From: Atrina japonica
Lineage: Eukaryota > Mollusca > Bivalvia > Pterioida > Pinnidae
DNA length: 64,000 bases
Reading direction: 5' to 3'
Assembly (NCBI GenBank): GCA_030159075.1
Contig: BROG01000469.1
Location: 378,501-442,500 of the forward strand
The notes under the pieces were generated by a model. That model did not search any database, was not told the DNA's origin, and saw only the letters and a program-made list of their open reading frames with translations. This document shows positions 27,190 through 40,900 of the stretch, piece after piece (position 1 is the stretch's first letter; every line of letters begins with the position of its first letter). A program made the translations under genes and the position numbers.

Positions 27190-27920
27190 ATAATAGTAAA
27201 TTGCTTCACAAAATATGAATGAGGCTATAGCCATGATGCTTCCTTGTACTTTGTGGCAGGGCATGGTAAAACAAAATTAAATGTATCAACTATTATCTTA
27301 TGCTCATATCATATGTCTAGAATGAAGACAATGCATGTTATCGACTTCTGTAATATAAAAATACGATTGTACGTAGAAAACTTCAAACAGCAACATAGAA
27401 CGTCAGTTACTAGTAATGGGTCATTTGAATCCTGATGAAAAAAGCCAACTTTTTACCAATACGTTCAGATATTTGTAAATGTATATATGTAAACAATATC
27501 CTTGTCTATCGTTTGAGAAAGATTATTGGTTTACAATGTATATACACAGAACATTAATGATAAAAGTCACTGTAACATTAATTTTTCACAGATGCTAGGT
27601 CTTGCTATGATATAACATTTTGTTACTTTGCAGCATTTGATTGCGACTAATCAGTAACGAGGTATGGCACGTGCCGAAAATGAATCGCATCATTCACAGA
27701 ATCGGTGAGGATAAGTAGACCCGATCTGATATTGTGTTGGGCTGTTAGGAGCAAAACTGAGGTTAGTACAAATATATCCTCCTATTGCTCTTTCCATTAT
27801 GTGTATGTCAGTTCTGGCACTTTATTTCAGAACAAAAGGATCAGGAACATTTCAACATTTCCATCCATAACATAGTTTCATATACTAACAAGTTCCTCGA
27901 AAATCCATGTACCCCCTGAC
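27190..27920. other. Gene-free stretch between minisatellite and AT repeats
   Basis: A short ATG frame with a donor-like GAATCG|GTGAGG near 27705 was noted, but no partner exon. Otherwise nothing recognisable. Confidence 0.4.
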
Positions 27921-27922
27921 TC

Positions 27923-27940
27923 CATATATATATATATATG

Positions 27941-28024
<84 letters not shown>
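27923..28024. repeat. AT microsatellite
   Basis: TA/AT run with one GTT interruption, left of a palindrome. Confidence 0.95.
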
Positions 28025-28086
28025 AGCACTAAAGTGACTAACGATACGGACAAAATTTTGTCCATGTCGTCAGTCATTTTAGTGCT
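28025..28086. repeat. 62-bp palindrome next to AT microsatellite
   Basis: AGCACTAAAGTGACTAACGA pairs with TCGTCAGTCATTTTAGTGCT around the self-complementary centre GGACAAAATTTTGTCC. Few mismatches, no loop. Confidence 0.85.
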
Positions 28087-28166
28087 ATATATATTCTTTT
28101 CTTTACTTGTATCTATTGCTTAGATCCGTTACCCTAGGATATATAGTGTCGTTGGTTTTAGTTCTT

Positions 28167-28167
<1 letters not shown>

Positions 28168-28249
<82 letters not shown>

Positions 28250-28250
28250 T
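28168..28250. repeat. AT microsatellite
   Basis: TA run of about 80 bp. Confidence 0.95.
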
Positions 28251-28325
28251 TTAATTTCTTCAAATAGATATATTGTGTAAATGCTCTGAGTAATTTATGT
28301 AAATTGCCCACATAAATATTTACTC

Positions 28326-28326
28326 A

Positions 28327-28358
<32 letters not shown>

Positions 28359-28368
28359 GGTGTGTGTA
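28326..28368. repeat. GT microsatellite
   Basis: TG run with GGTG interruptions. Confidence 0.9.
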
Positions 28369-28884
28369 AGAGATAGTGCGCACGTACCAGTGTGTGTATG
28401 TGCGCGTACTTGTTTTTTAATTCTTAGAATATTATTTTGAAATGATAAAGAATGAGTTCAAGCCTTGGGATAAGATTGAAAATTATCCTTTATAATGCAG
28501 TTTGTATTTCTTGATGTCATGATATTTGAAATAAATCAAAATTTCGAAATTCCATTAATACATTTAGAAAGACAATAAAGTTTAGTCTAAATTGGGTTGT
28601 ATTGCAGTAACATAAGATGTAGGTATTATAACGGTGTGTTACATGAGATGCAGCAACGTGTTCTTGCAGTAATTTTGGCACACGCATATAATGCATTTCT
28701 ATCTATATGATCTTACAGAGAGGGAAGAACATATCTTCTCTTGCAAGCTATATTGACATAAGTAACATTCCTTTCCTCAGTGCATCCGAAAGCTTCGCCT
28801 CGGTTTGGTGGAAAGGTGAAACTGATCCCTAACAGATGAATTTTCTATTTTCAAGGATGGTGACCAGTATTTAACTGGATAAAG

Positions 28885-28983
28885 ATGATGCTGGTCCGGC
28901 TTTTCCGGGACTCGTTCAATACCCCATGGGGGTTCCGCCTTCAAGGTGGGAAGGACCTAAACCAAGAGCTTGTTGTACAGAGG
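28885..28983 (+). CDS. Zasp: Zasp exon 1: first half of PDZ domain
   Basis: Encodes 33 residues starting [10 protein letters not shown] and containing [12 protein letters not shown], the signature N-terminal strand and carboxylate-binding loop of PDZ-LIM family PDZ domains. The donor AGG|GTGAGT is in phase 0 and fits the next PDZ exon at 40920. A possible acceptor (TTTTCAAG) at about 28855 suggests an untranslated exon further upstream. A short upstream ATG (28857) ends in a stop before the chosen ATG pair at 28885/28888, and the first of that pair was taken. The exon is too short to appear as an ordinary ORF. Confidence 0.85.
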
Positions 28984-31900
28984 GTGAGTAACTTTAGCAG
29001 ACGACTTTGCCATATATAGTATGCACGTGCTGTAATAGAGTACGATTTCCTCATGCAAGAGTATGACTGACAGAATATGTATGGTTGATAGTTAATTATC
29101 AGTTTCTGAAACAAAAATAGCAACAACATTTCATAGCCTCAATCTGGACTTCCTTCATTAATTCCCTCGTCCTTTTTTCCCGCAAGGTAAGTGAATTTCT
29201 CCAAAACTGCATGCCATTTTTTCTAAAAATCACGTGTGTGATACAGGTTATTCCTTTTGGCTTAAACGTTTAACAAAGGAATTAACTTGCATTTTTTTCT
29301 TGTCCTAACCCCATGTCGGGTGATTGAATTATAAACGCAACTGTGGCGTTAATAAGTAATGTAAACAAGAATCAATTTCTAAGTGCCAAATTTTATCATA
29401 TAATAGACATAGAACCTTAATTATTAAAGAACTATCTTGTAAGCTGCAGAAGTTTGAAATAGCTGTGATGATATCTATTTCATTAACTTTGAAATAACGT
29501 GTTTACTTTCGGTTTGTTCAATTATAGCATGTATATCTCGTTATCATGGATTGATGTGTAATGCTTTCACTGGTCAAAATACAAGTTACTCAATGGTTGC
29601 GTTGATATATCCGGCACAGCGTTCCAAGGCGATTAGCAGCATGCGTTATTCGATTATATTATTGGGTATGTGATTAGATAGTTAAATTCTTTTGGTAGTC
29701 AGTATGAACGATCTAAACCAGGTGTGAATCCACTGTTTTATCATCTTGGATTTCACTGCAGCGCGAAATGCATTAAAATATGTGTGCACTGATCAAGTAA
29801 CTCTCGTTTTTTACTGCTGTTTCCGTGTACAAGGGGTAAATAATTTATTTGTAAAGGAATCTAAGTCACCAAAACCTGTGAAACGGAGACACATGTTTGT
29901 GTTTAAAATGTATTGAAAATGAATTATAATTCTAAATAAATCAGATGTAAATGCTGTGGATTTAAACATAGCATAAAAGTAATGGGTTTGTAAAAACCAG
30001 AAAGATAGAAATATGCAGTATTTCAGACTTCATCAGTTCAGCTCAAATTTTATACATGCCAGATGAAAATCATTTTAAGAAATAGATTTACTTTGGAAAT
30101 AACACTAAATTTCACTTAAATCATTACTTTAAAAAAACATATCAAGAATAAAAGATACATGATTACTTCATATCGTCAATTTCTTGTCTAAAACTTAACA
30201 CATATGGATCTTAGTTATCATTTGCCGGTAGGCATTTGAAATATATATCCACCAATGGATGACTTTGTTATCATTGCATGTCTCTAATAATCAAAATCAG
30301 ACAGAATGATCGTACAGGTGATTGTGAAACGGTAAGTACAACTGTGAAAGATATCCACATTAATCAAAAGAGAAAATCCCGAGAGCTTTGCTCTTTCCGT
30401 GATATATGTATGTATTATCCGGACATTTAATACTGTAGAATATTTTACACACATTTTCTAAATATATTTTGACTTTTGCATGTCTTTTGTAATCGCTAGA
30501 TCCCTATGTTAGTGTTAGTTTTCATTAAATTGTTTTTTATTCACGTAGAAGATAAGACAATGGAAAAGTTGTATTGAAGATTTAAGCTTTTTATAACAGT
30601 TGACTTCTTATTCTGAGATTTCTTATTTATCTCGAAATATGTCAAGAAAGTTAAAACAGAAAGCGGAAGTATAAATGCGCTATTATTCAATTTAACATAT
30701 GTGGTCTGTATCAGCAGCTGTATAGAACTGTCAGCAGTTATTTTATTTATTTACATTTCCGAGCAGTGTTACCATTTCAGAGGTATTTTGATAAACAAAC
30801 GAAATTTGCAGGAAATGAAAGGGAAAATCAGGAATTTTCTGAAAAAATATTTTAACATTCTTGGTGAGTTATATCTAGATTCTGTATTAGATGAAGACCT
30901 TCAAGCAATTAGCACCACATGTTGCACTGATAGAGAACTGGAGCAAGATAGAAAGAGAGATATGTGATAGATAGAGAGATAGATAGATAATTATATATAT
31001 ATACATATATATAGATAGATAGATAGATAGATGGATGGACAAACAATTATATAGATAGATAGATTGATTGATAGTTAGATAAATAGATAGATAGATAGAT
31101 GGATGGATGGATGGACACACAATTATAAGATAGATAGATTGATAGATAGATAAATAGATAGATAGATAGATGGATACATAGATAGATAAATAGATGTTTT
31201 AAATATCGTTTTATTGATATACATATACACATGCGGTGACAATAATGGTTGTAAAATATTTTTGGTGTAGAACAAGTAGTCTGCATTGTTTGCTTGTACT
31301 GACAGTCATGTGTTGATAATTATCGGAAAGTACTTGTTTCTAGATAAAATTTCTCGCAAATATTGCTAGAAGTTGTTTTTACAATAATTGCAAACCGTGG
31401 TATGTTATGTTGCAATGCTACCAGGTCACTAACTGTTAGATGGACTTGTTACGCCACACATATCCAGCACAAAATGGAAAACACATGGTACTAATAGATA
31501 TCTTATTATTACCAAACCTCACAGAAATATGAATGGCCTCTTCGTCGACCACGCAACAATGGTGCCTAATTGTTAGAATGTCAACAAACAAAAGAATAGT
31601 TTTACCCGTCCTGTATCTTACATTATAGATACACGTATCTGACTGATTATACATGTAGTATCGATTGGGATACATGTTATATGTCGTAACGATTGGGCAA
31701 TGCATATGCAATGTATATGCTATACCGGTTTACACGTGACGCGATACTTGATTATCATGATCGTTGTATAGTGTATGTTATACCGTGTATTTGGTAAATG
31801 ATATAATGCTACACTTTCTGTATACAACATTCTTTGACTTCAATAGAGATTTAGCACAAAAAGCCCACGCGATATTTTATACAGTTGCCTTGCAATAGAG

Positions 31901-34900
31901 TTGTGTAAATTGTTATGTTAAGGTCACTGAAACCTTTATCATTGGGATCTATTGCGATCGTCTTTTGTCCGTCTTCGTGCGTCGTCTGCCATCTAGTGTT
32001 AATATCTTTCACATATTTTCGCATTCTCCTCAAGAACTAATATGCAATTGTAATCAAACTTGACAGGAACCATCCACATATAAAGCCTAAAGAAATTTGC
32101 AACTAATATAAAGGGGCTAGGACCATAAGAGATCCAAAAGGGCAAAACAATTGATACATCTTTAAGGGCCCTCTTGTCGTGAACCACTGATCAGAGATGA
32201 AAACAAAATCTTTTCATAAACTAGCCTTGAAAGGACGCCTTAAATGACATAGGATGCAGTTTTATATAAATTGCCCAAAACTGATTGTGTTAACAAAGAC
32301 ATAACATATCAAAATGTTGTTGGGATTTTACTAAAGAACAATTGCACCTTAATAAACACTAAATATAAGCCTTTTCGACTTTCAGACATTTTTACCCATT
32401 CTTAAGAACCAGTTGTGCAGATGTAACAAAATTTGGTAGGAATTATCCATATAGGAAGCTACGTTGTTTGCGATTGGAAAGGGGCTAGTACACATTGGGG
32501 CCCCAGAAAGAGCAACAACATGGTTCTTCTTTAAGACTTTTCTTCTCATGGACCACATCATAACAACATATTCTAATCACTAATCACACATTTTAGTCAC
32601 GTGACTGTTAAAGCCCGTTAGTCCCCTTACATCAGTTATTTTGTCTTATTTATTTTAGTCCTGATTGATTGTATTTAAACTGATAATGTTTGTATAAAGT
32701 TTTGCCTTCCGGAAAAAAATCTGAATGATAAAAACGTGTTTCTAGCTGAAATTTTGTTATGAATATTGTAAAGGGATTAATTTAAAGACAGAGAATTTGC
32801 GGTATGAAGCCGTTTTCAACTAAAATGTGGCATAAACAAGTGTTGATAAGTTATGCTTAAATTATTATGTATGCTAAAGGACTACACAAACCGATGTCCA
32901 GACACAGATATGTTAATGACACCACTGTACAAAATACAAAATACAAAGCTGGAACATTTCAAATTATATAATACCATGTATGTTCATTAATGAGTATGGT
33001 GTATTAGCTACCGCATAATTGATTGCAATGCATATCACATTCACATCTAAGTCTCTATCACCTACCGGGACCCAGTTGTTCAATAACTGGTTAAATTTTA
33101 ACCCTCAATTAAATATCATAACCAAGGATTAAAATTTAGCCTTTGGTTAAAATCTGTTGTTCATCAATTGGTTAAATTCAACTATGGTTAAACCATTGGT
33201 AAAATATGGGAAATGCAGCCAAACATTGAGGGTCGGTTACATTTATTAACCATTCAAGGGTCATTATTTCAAATTGGCTAAAGGCTGGCACTATTATCAA
33301 GATTTTAATCCTTAGTTATATAACCCTTGGTTACCATATTTTACCGAGAGTTATATTTAACCCTTGGTTAACTTTAATCAAAAGATGAACAACTGGGTCC
33401 GGATGTTTCGTACTGGACAGTAATTTATATCCGGTCACTAATGAGGATGACATATAAAGATGATTTTATATTTATATTAATTTTGTATATTACTTACATA
33501 TACGTAATTTTATGTCTAACATATATGAAATTCAAATGGAAGAATATATTGGTAAATATGCTAATCATATATAGAGTGCCAAAAGGTGTAAATTTTTTTG
33601 CAGACGTTCGGTCTGGTAAACATGCAATATTTACCAAACTGAACACAAAATTAGCAAACCAAAAGTAATGAATCTCGTGTTTGTAAATGTAATTGAAATT
33701 TTGTCTTACGGTGCAATGACTGTTACAGGACCAACCAATTTTTTATACTGACTTTGTCCGGCTGTTCGCGATTCTGTATTTCATAACATAAATTAATTCG
33801 TAAATGGACTTTTTGTCAAGTATAAAATGTTCATTTGTTACACTTGCATTTCAGTGGTTTCCTTGTATAATTGGGTGTTCTTCATACTTCAGTCGCCAAT
33901 TTAAATCTCAGAACTGCGACTAAATTACTTTAAGTATTGCAGTAAACATCACATGAAATTTTGTGCTTGGTAGTCATTTTATTAGGATACTAGTATATGT
34001 AGTTAGGTGTAAACTTGATCGGTTTGAACTAATGTTACGTTACTTTGGCGAGGATTTGTGTTAAATTTGGCAATATACCTCACTCAGTATATATATTATC
34101 CCGTCTCGTATACTGTTACTTTAACGTAGACAAAGTATATAACATTAATTCAAATTTACCATAGTGCGCTATTTAATAAAACAGAGAGAACAATGTATTT
34201 CAAGTTAATCACAGCTCAATATGTACATTTCGTAATGGGAATTCCGTGTACACCATTCTATTTTTATTGGCGTAAACACATACATGTATTATAATTAAAT
34301 AATGTGTGTATACTAAAATCGCGATTGATGTCAACGTTCCGCACATTTTATGGACGGTATAATAACCTTGTTTGCGGTTACTCTACTTCACTAAATGAAA
34401 TGTTTAGTTGTCTGTTCAATAGCGGTTGATGTGTCGCCTGTACTAATTGTGACGAGGATTTGTTCCTCACCTATTTCATTTGATTTTAACTAAACTCACG
34501 ATGGGTTTGACCGGCCAACAAAGGATGCTTACTCCTCCATGACACCTGGTTCCACCTCTGAATTTCCATAGGTCCGTCTTTGTTCAATCCTGTAGATGTA
34601 TACTTTGGTATCTGAGATTTTTTCTGTTAATTTATGATACGCTGATGTGATTTGTGTTGCATTAGGAGACTCCAAAATATCTTAGCAAACCATTCGCTAT
34701 GCCATACTGTTCCTTTTTACAAGACACTCTCAGTTTTTATTGTATTTAATATTTTTCTTAAAATGACTAATTTTGAATTAAGTTAATTGTATAAAAACTG
34801 CATTTTAAAGATAAGTTTATCTTTAAAGTAAAATAGGCATTATTTGATGGTGGAGTTTTACACTCTGATTTTCAGAGTTTTTTAGAGGATGGTATTTTTA

Positions 34901-37900
34901 CAGGCATACTAGAGTTAGATAACACTCTATATTTGTTAGTTTTGGTTTTCGTACTATCTGAAATGGCGTAACCTTGATGAATCTAGTTCGGATTCTTATC
35001 TATGAAACGGAAAGGGATTCGTAAAATGTGTTAAGATTTTAAGTACTGATGTAATCTTACACATACCAGGATTTTAATTGACCATTTTTGTTCTGTAGAG
35101 TTTAGTCTCGAATAGAATCATATTTCATGAGATGCATAAGATTTATAGTTTTCTTTAGATATACATGATTACGTAATATAAATGGTGAAAACGTCAAAGA
35201 GTACTATTGAATGTGATTAATTTGAAATAATTCCCCGAATCTAACACTGAAATGTATTGCTTATATAATCACATACTGAACAACTGCGATAGTAATTACT
35301 TTCAAATTGTCTGATACATTGAGTAATGGCTATAACACATTTAAAGAGCAAATTATTTCAAATTCTACCTTATCTCATTGAATTCAAGGGCAATTTAAAA
35401 ACAAAAATACAATAATAAAGTGTAACTTGTACGTAGCACTTTTAGTCAGGTTGGCTAAATCATTATGATCAGTGCTTGTTAGACATTTTACAGTAGCCTC
35501 GATTAACGCATGTCTTAATGCAATTTGAACCTTGCTCTTTTAGTAAGGAAAGATAACTGATAATGAGAAGTATCCTCAATTAACGTGGATATCTCTAAGT
35601 GCAATTTGCACTTTGCACTTTTAGAATGACCAGTACCCGTTAGACATTTTACAGTATCCTCTATTAACGTGTCTCTAAGTGCAGTTTGAACATTGAATTC
35701 TAGTTAGGAAAGGTAATTGATAATGACCAGTACTCGTAGACATTCTACAGTATCCTCGATTAACTTCTCTCTAAGTGCAGTTTGAACATTGAATTTTAGT
35801 AAGGAAAGGTAATTGATAATGACCAATACTCGTTAGACATTTTACAGTATCCTCTATTAACGTGTCTCTAAGTGCAGTTTGAACATTGAATTTTACTAAG
35901 GATAGGTAATTGATAATGACCAGTACTCGTTAGACATTCTACAGTATTCTCGATTAACGTGTCTCCAAGTGCAGTTTGAACATTGAATTTTAGAAAGGAA
36001 AGGTAATTGCTAATAAGCAGTACTCGTTATACATTTTACAGTATCATCGATTAACGTGGGAATCTCTAAGTGCAATTTTAACTTCAACCTTCTAATAAGG
36101 AAAGGTAATGTTAATCATGAAGAGTGCTTGTTAGACATTTTTCAGTACTCTCTTTTAACGCAGGCATTTCTGGTACGATAAATCACCTGCTTGTGTAGGT
36201 TTGTAGGAATGCCGTTGTTTTATCATGCTGTGCACTGATTGGAGACTTCTGTAGAACTTTCAAAGTATATTTGAGACGTTGACTCAGTTTTACATCACGT
36301 AGATTACAAAATAATTCAGTCTAGGGAATTAAAGAGTCTTGTTCGATTTGCGATGAGCCTGATATCAGTTTATACTTTCAGTTGTGGTGCTATAATAACA
36401 TTTATACGGCAATTTAAACCCATGTGCCAAACTATTGGGTAGATAGATAAAACCTTTTTCTTAGTGGAATCATTATTCAGCATATCATTAAAATGTAAAA
36501 CATAAGTCTTTGTAACTAATAAACATGTTCCCTAAATCACCACGGCTTCGTCATTCTCTGACAGTCGTGACACCACATTTGATTTTGAACAATGACGTAT
36601 TTCCGTATCGTACTTTGCATACAATTAATGTACGGTACCAAATACCATCAGCAACCAGTGATAACTATACATATATCCATTTTTCAAATGTCTTTCCCAT
36701 GTATATAGTATTAATTTGCCATTTGTTTTGTTCGGTGTGCTTTGTGAGCACTATCGTTAATATCGATGTTTTTATAAATGTTATGTATCGCGTATATCAA
36801 ACATAATATCATGGCCCACATATAAGTTAAGATTATGGCGAGAATATAACATTTTCTCGATATAAGACTAGCATGCGCCATTGTCGTTCTGTAATATACA
36901 ATACAAAATGGAAAAAAAACATGACAAGCTAATTCGTGTACGATTGATGGTATTGTTCGAGAGTATGTGTATTTGGAGACTTACTATATACATTTATGCG
37001 GGAAACGCCAATATCTAAAACGGTTGAGTAGCTGTTCAAGCATTTACCACAGATGTACTTACTTGAAGTTTCAATTTTAGCCATTATTAGAATCTGACAG
37101 TAACCTAAAATTTAATATATTGCAAAATCTTTTCCGTCTAAGGTCAGAGGTGAAAATGTCTTTAGAAATTCAAAATGTAAAAATAAAAACAAAAACTTGT
37201 AATTAAAATTTGTTGAAGTCATTTATTTCCTGATAAAGGCCAAAAAATGTGAAACAAATAAGAAGGCAAAAACAAACCTATGGAACATCTTAGGAAAGTA
37301 CATGTGCTACGAAGATTAGACATCAACATATTCTTAACTTTAAGCTGATTCTTCATTTTTCTTCTAGTAAATTTTGTGTTACCTCTACAGTCAAAACGGT
37401 TCAACAACCGATTTTGTTAAATTTCCATCCCCAGTTTTATTATTGTTATTTAAATAATAATTGGTATTTAATGCCTTTAACCAATTACATAACCTTGATT
37501 GAACTACATTTTCACCTGTTTTAGAACATTATTACCTCAATTTACCCAACGTTAAAAATTATTTTTGAAATGATCTCCATATGAAACCTGTCTATTTTTA
37601 AAATGATCCTTGACAGATCGTTAGTATTTTTGAACATCCGGTGTTCACAGAATTTATAGACTGTATTTTTAGATTTTCATTTTTATTGATATTTCGTATT
37701 ATTTTTTTAAATCCTCTAAATAGATAGAAAATGCGTTTCATGAGAATTACAGTATCGTAGATATACATCACGTAGTGTTTGCTTTGTTTTTAAGTCGTAA
37801 CGCACGGTAAATTTAGAAATGTTTCTGAAGTGAAAGGATTTATTTTTGGAGCCGTCTCTGTGCGCTTTTAACCTTCTGATTATGCTATCTAAAAATGAGC

Positions 37901-40900
37901 CAGCAAAACGTTTATCTTCACTATTGACATATCCCAGTCATCATTTAATCTTTGAATCAAAGATGAGTCAAAACATGAACCTTTTTACATTTTTTTCCAG
38001 CAATATTTTTTAAGACTTACTGCTATGTATTCTGAGTTTATTGTTCATAATGTCACGGAATTCGTTTTAGGTATTCTACTCGGAGTTATTTGATGCACTT
38101 TATTTCCGTTATATTTAGTAACCGTAATGTTTGTATTTATTCGTTTGCTGATTTATCTGTTTATCGTATCATTTCGTATATATGTAAAACACCACTCAAA
38201 ATCAATGTTTTCGCTGATATGATATTTATACAAGTATGTGCATTGTACAATCTTTTTATTTTTTCAAAATACCATGTTGCGCAACATTTTAAATGTTTAA
38301 GCATAATTACTGCATTTGAGCATAGTCATTGTATCGATGGTAAAATTTGCGAAGCAAAATATTGATTTTCATTTTGATATTTACATACCAAAACTTAAAA
38401 TCATTTAGAAATAATGCAGTAAAAATATTAGAAAGCATACACTTGCGACAGGATGGTTAATAGAAAACAAGATCATAACATTCGGACAACTACGGAATTC
38501 CATATTTAAAATATGAAGAAACATCATGTGTAGACCTTTTTTGAAAGTTTATGTGTTGCTAAAGATAAATTATCTATACAACAGTAATGTTATCTTTTTG
38601 TTTATGTAACATCGGTGATTGTAAGCGTTTGGGCGGTGATAGAAATTTAGCGGCATATAAAACAATATCGCATCATCTGATTCAATTTCGTTACTGAACG
38701 TTTGATATTAAGCCAATACACTTTTTTGTCAAATATGCACTTTTCTTACGCCTGTTCTCTGTAATAGAGTGAATTGCCACATGCCATTATAAAATTGATC
38801 TCCGTTAATGTGACACGTCAGAGTGCATAGCAGATCCAAATTCGTATCTCATTTGTATCTTGTGACGTCACTATATAAGTAAAACATTTTTGTTGCGACG
38901 TAAAACATATACACCATGCATTTATCTTCCCTTTGATATCGTAAAACTGTCAATATTCTACATCATTCACTAGTAAGTATAGGTATTGATATCTTACATA
39001 TTTTTCGAACTAATCTTTTATGATATTTCATGCTTGAACAGCATACTGGATCGGATTTATTTACCGGTAGTGCACTGCAGTCACTATAGCAACTGCCGTC
39101 TGCTGCATTTGTGTAGGAGTATGCGGTAGACTCTAGGCTACATCGTTTGTCTTTGTTTTTGATGTATGTTATCTGTGATTGTTGTGTTCTATCTGTTTAT
39201 CATATATGAAAGGTTGCGTTTCCAGAAATACCTTGGAATATCTCAATAAATGCAGAAATATAAAGCAAATGAGACTCACTTTTACTAATAAAACGTGTTA
39301 GATATTTGCTTTATGTTTATTGAGCGAATATCAGTAGATGCATTTCATATAACAAGGATTCTGTAATTTCTGGCTGTTCTCAATATCTAAAACATAGAAA
39401 TATAAAAATCAATGAACCTGAACCAATGTATAACCATTGCACAATTTAGGCTTCAGTGTCAAAGCCAACAATCTCAGTTTGGGGATAAAATAAATAGTTA
39501 CTAAGAATGTAATGTGAAGAAAACGAGGTATTTGATTTTAAAAAGCTGTCTCTGACATGTGTATAACATGTATTTTCTTCTTAATAGCTCGCATAGATAT
39601 TGTTTTCACGTTATCCATGGTGGTTGTTGAGCTGAATGTTCTACATTGCAATCTGAAAGCTCAAACCTTGTAACAGCCATATTTAAGTATTTCCACCCAC
39701 TGGTATTTTGTATGCAGTTGTCAGATTCGCTTTGTAAATCTCTGTTATGACGAACTTCAAAGTGTTATCATTGTTTCTGTCACTGCTTTCTGTAGCTCTA
39801 TAACAAGACAGGTCGGAGATGTGTAAGGTTCTGAGTCCGTCTTTTCGGTGGGGCAATTATGAGTACAACAATAAGAATACAGCCGAGAAGGGCTGGGAGT
39901 GAACCTATTGATATAACGGTAAGGGAATTTAAGGTGGGAAGTAGTGAATCAACGTTACCAGTCTGTGAAACCAGGGAATTAAAATTATGTGATGTGTTTG
40001 GTATCAGGATAGATAAAAAGTGTTATTTATATGAAATCAAACTTGCGCCGCAATTGCAAGAATATGCCTGGATATTTTCCTTTGTTATCATTTTTGTTTG
40101 TATTTTGTTTAACCTATAAAAAGGAAATGCATATTTCTTAATTCAGATATCAAATTATAGCTTTTGTTATGATAGTTTTTTCTTTTAGATATATACTTCA
40201 GACGTACAGACCTTAGGAGAATAAACATTTGTTTTCGCCAACATGCTTTCATTTTTTTATTGTTTTATCTAGGGATTTACATTTTACTTTTTATGTACTT
40301 GTGTGATCCCGATTATTGTATACATTCCTCGTTCTGACCTTCAAATAACCTCACGTACCCTGCTGTGTACATTATCTCAATCGGTGATCTGTACATTTCT
40401 GTACGGACTCTAATCTCTTGGTAAAATGATAATGGCAAAGAAAACTGAGCTAGGGAACTTTTAATTTCATTTATAACAGATGATATTATAGTCATTATTG
40501 CTGATTATGACACAGATGTTTATCATATTGCAATTTGATTCGTGATTTGAAAATTCTACCTGTTCGTAAAACTTTCTTTCAATGCATTTTACTTGCATGT
40601 TCAACGAGTTTTTTCCTGCATTTTTTTTTTGTCTTAGAGTAAAAATTAGACAAATTTCCACTCACGTAAATAAAATGCTGACAAACATATACCCCTTGGC
40701 TGCGTCATATAACGAAAGAAGTATTGGTCAATTATTATTATTAATATTATTATTATTATAAAACCTCTTTAAAATCCATGGTCTCCTTATGTCTTTAATT
40801 GCTTTGCATCATTAATGTTCGTCGTGAATAAAGCATTATTTTCTTGGACTCGTCATTTGTACAGAAGTTCTATATACATGTACATATAAATGAACAAGAT

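Larger units (their letters stand above)
28984..38862 (+). other. Intron 1 of the Zasp-like gene
   Basis: About 9.9 kb before the internal promoter with no exon I could support. It carries a GATA microsatellite (30.96-31.19 kb), a diverged repeat pair (32.03-32.56 kb), an inverted-repeat element (33.07-33.40 kb), a dispersed repeat copy (34.50-34.64 kb) and a 97-bp tandem array (35.48-36.17 kb). Stretches 29.0-30.9, 36.2-38.8 and 40.1-40.9 kb show nothing recognisable. Confidence 0.6.

Noticed and set aside
30887..31286. SIYLSIYL membrane-like proteins
   Set aside because: Translation of the GATA microsatellite.
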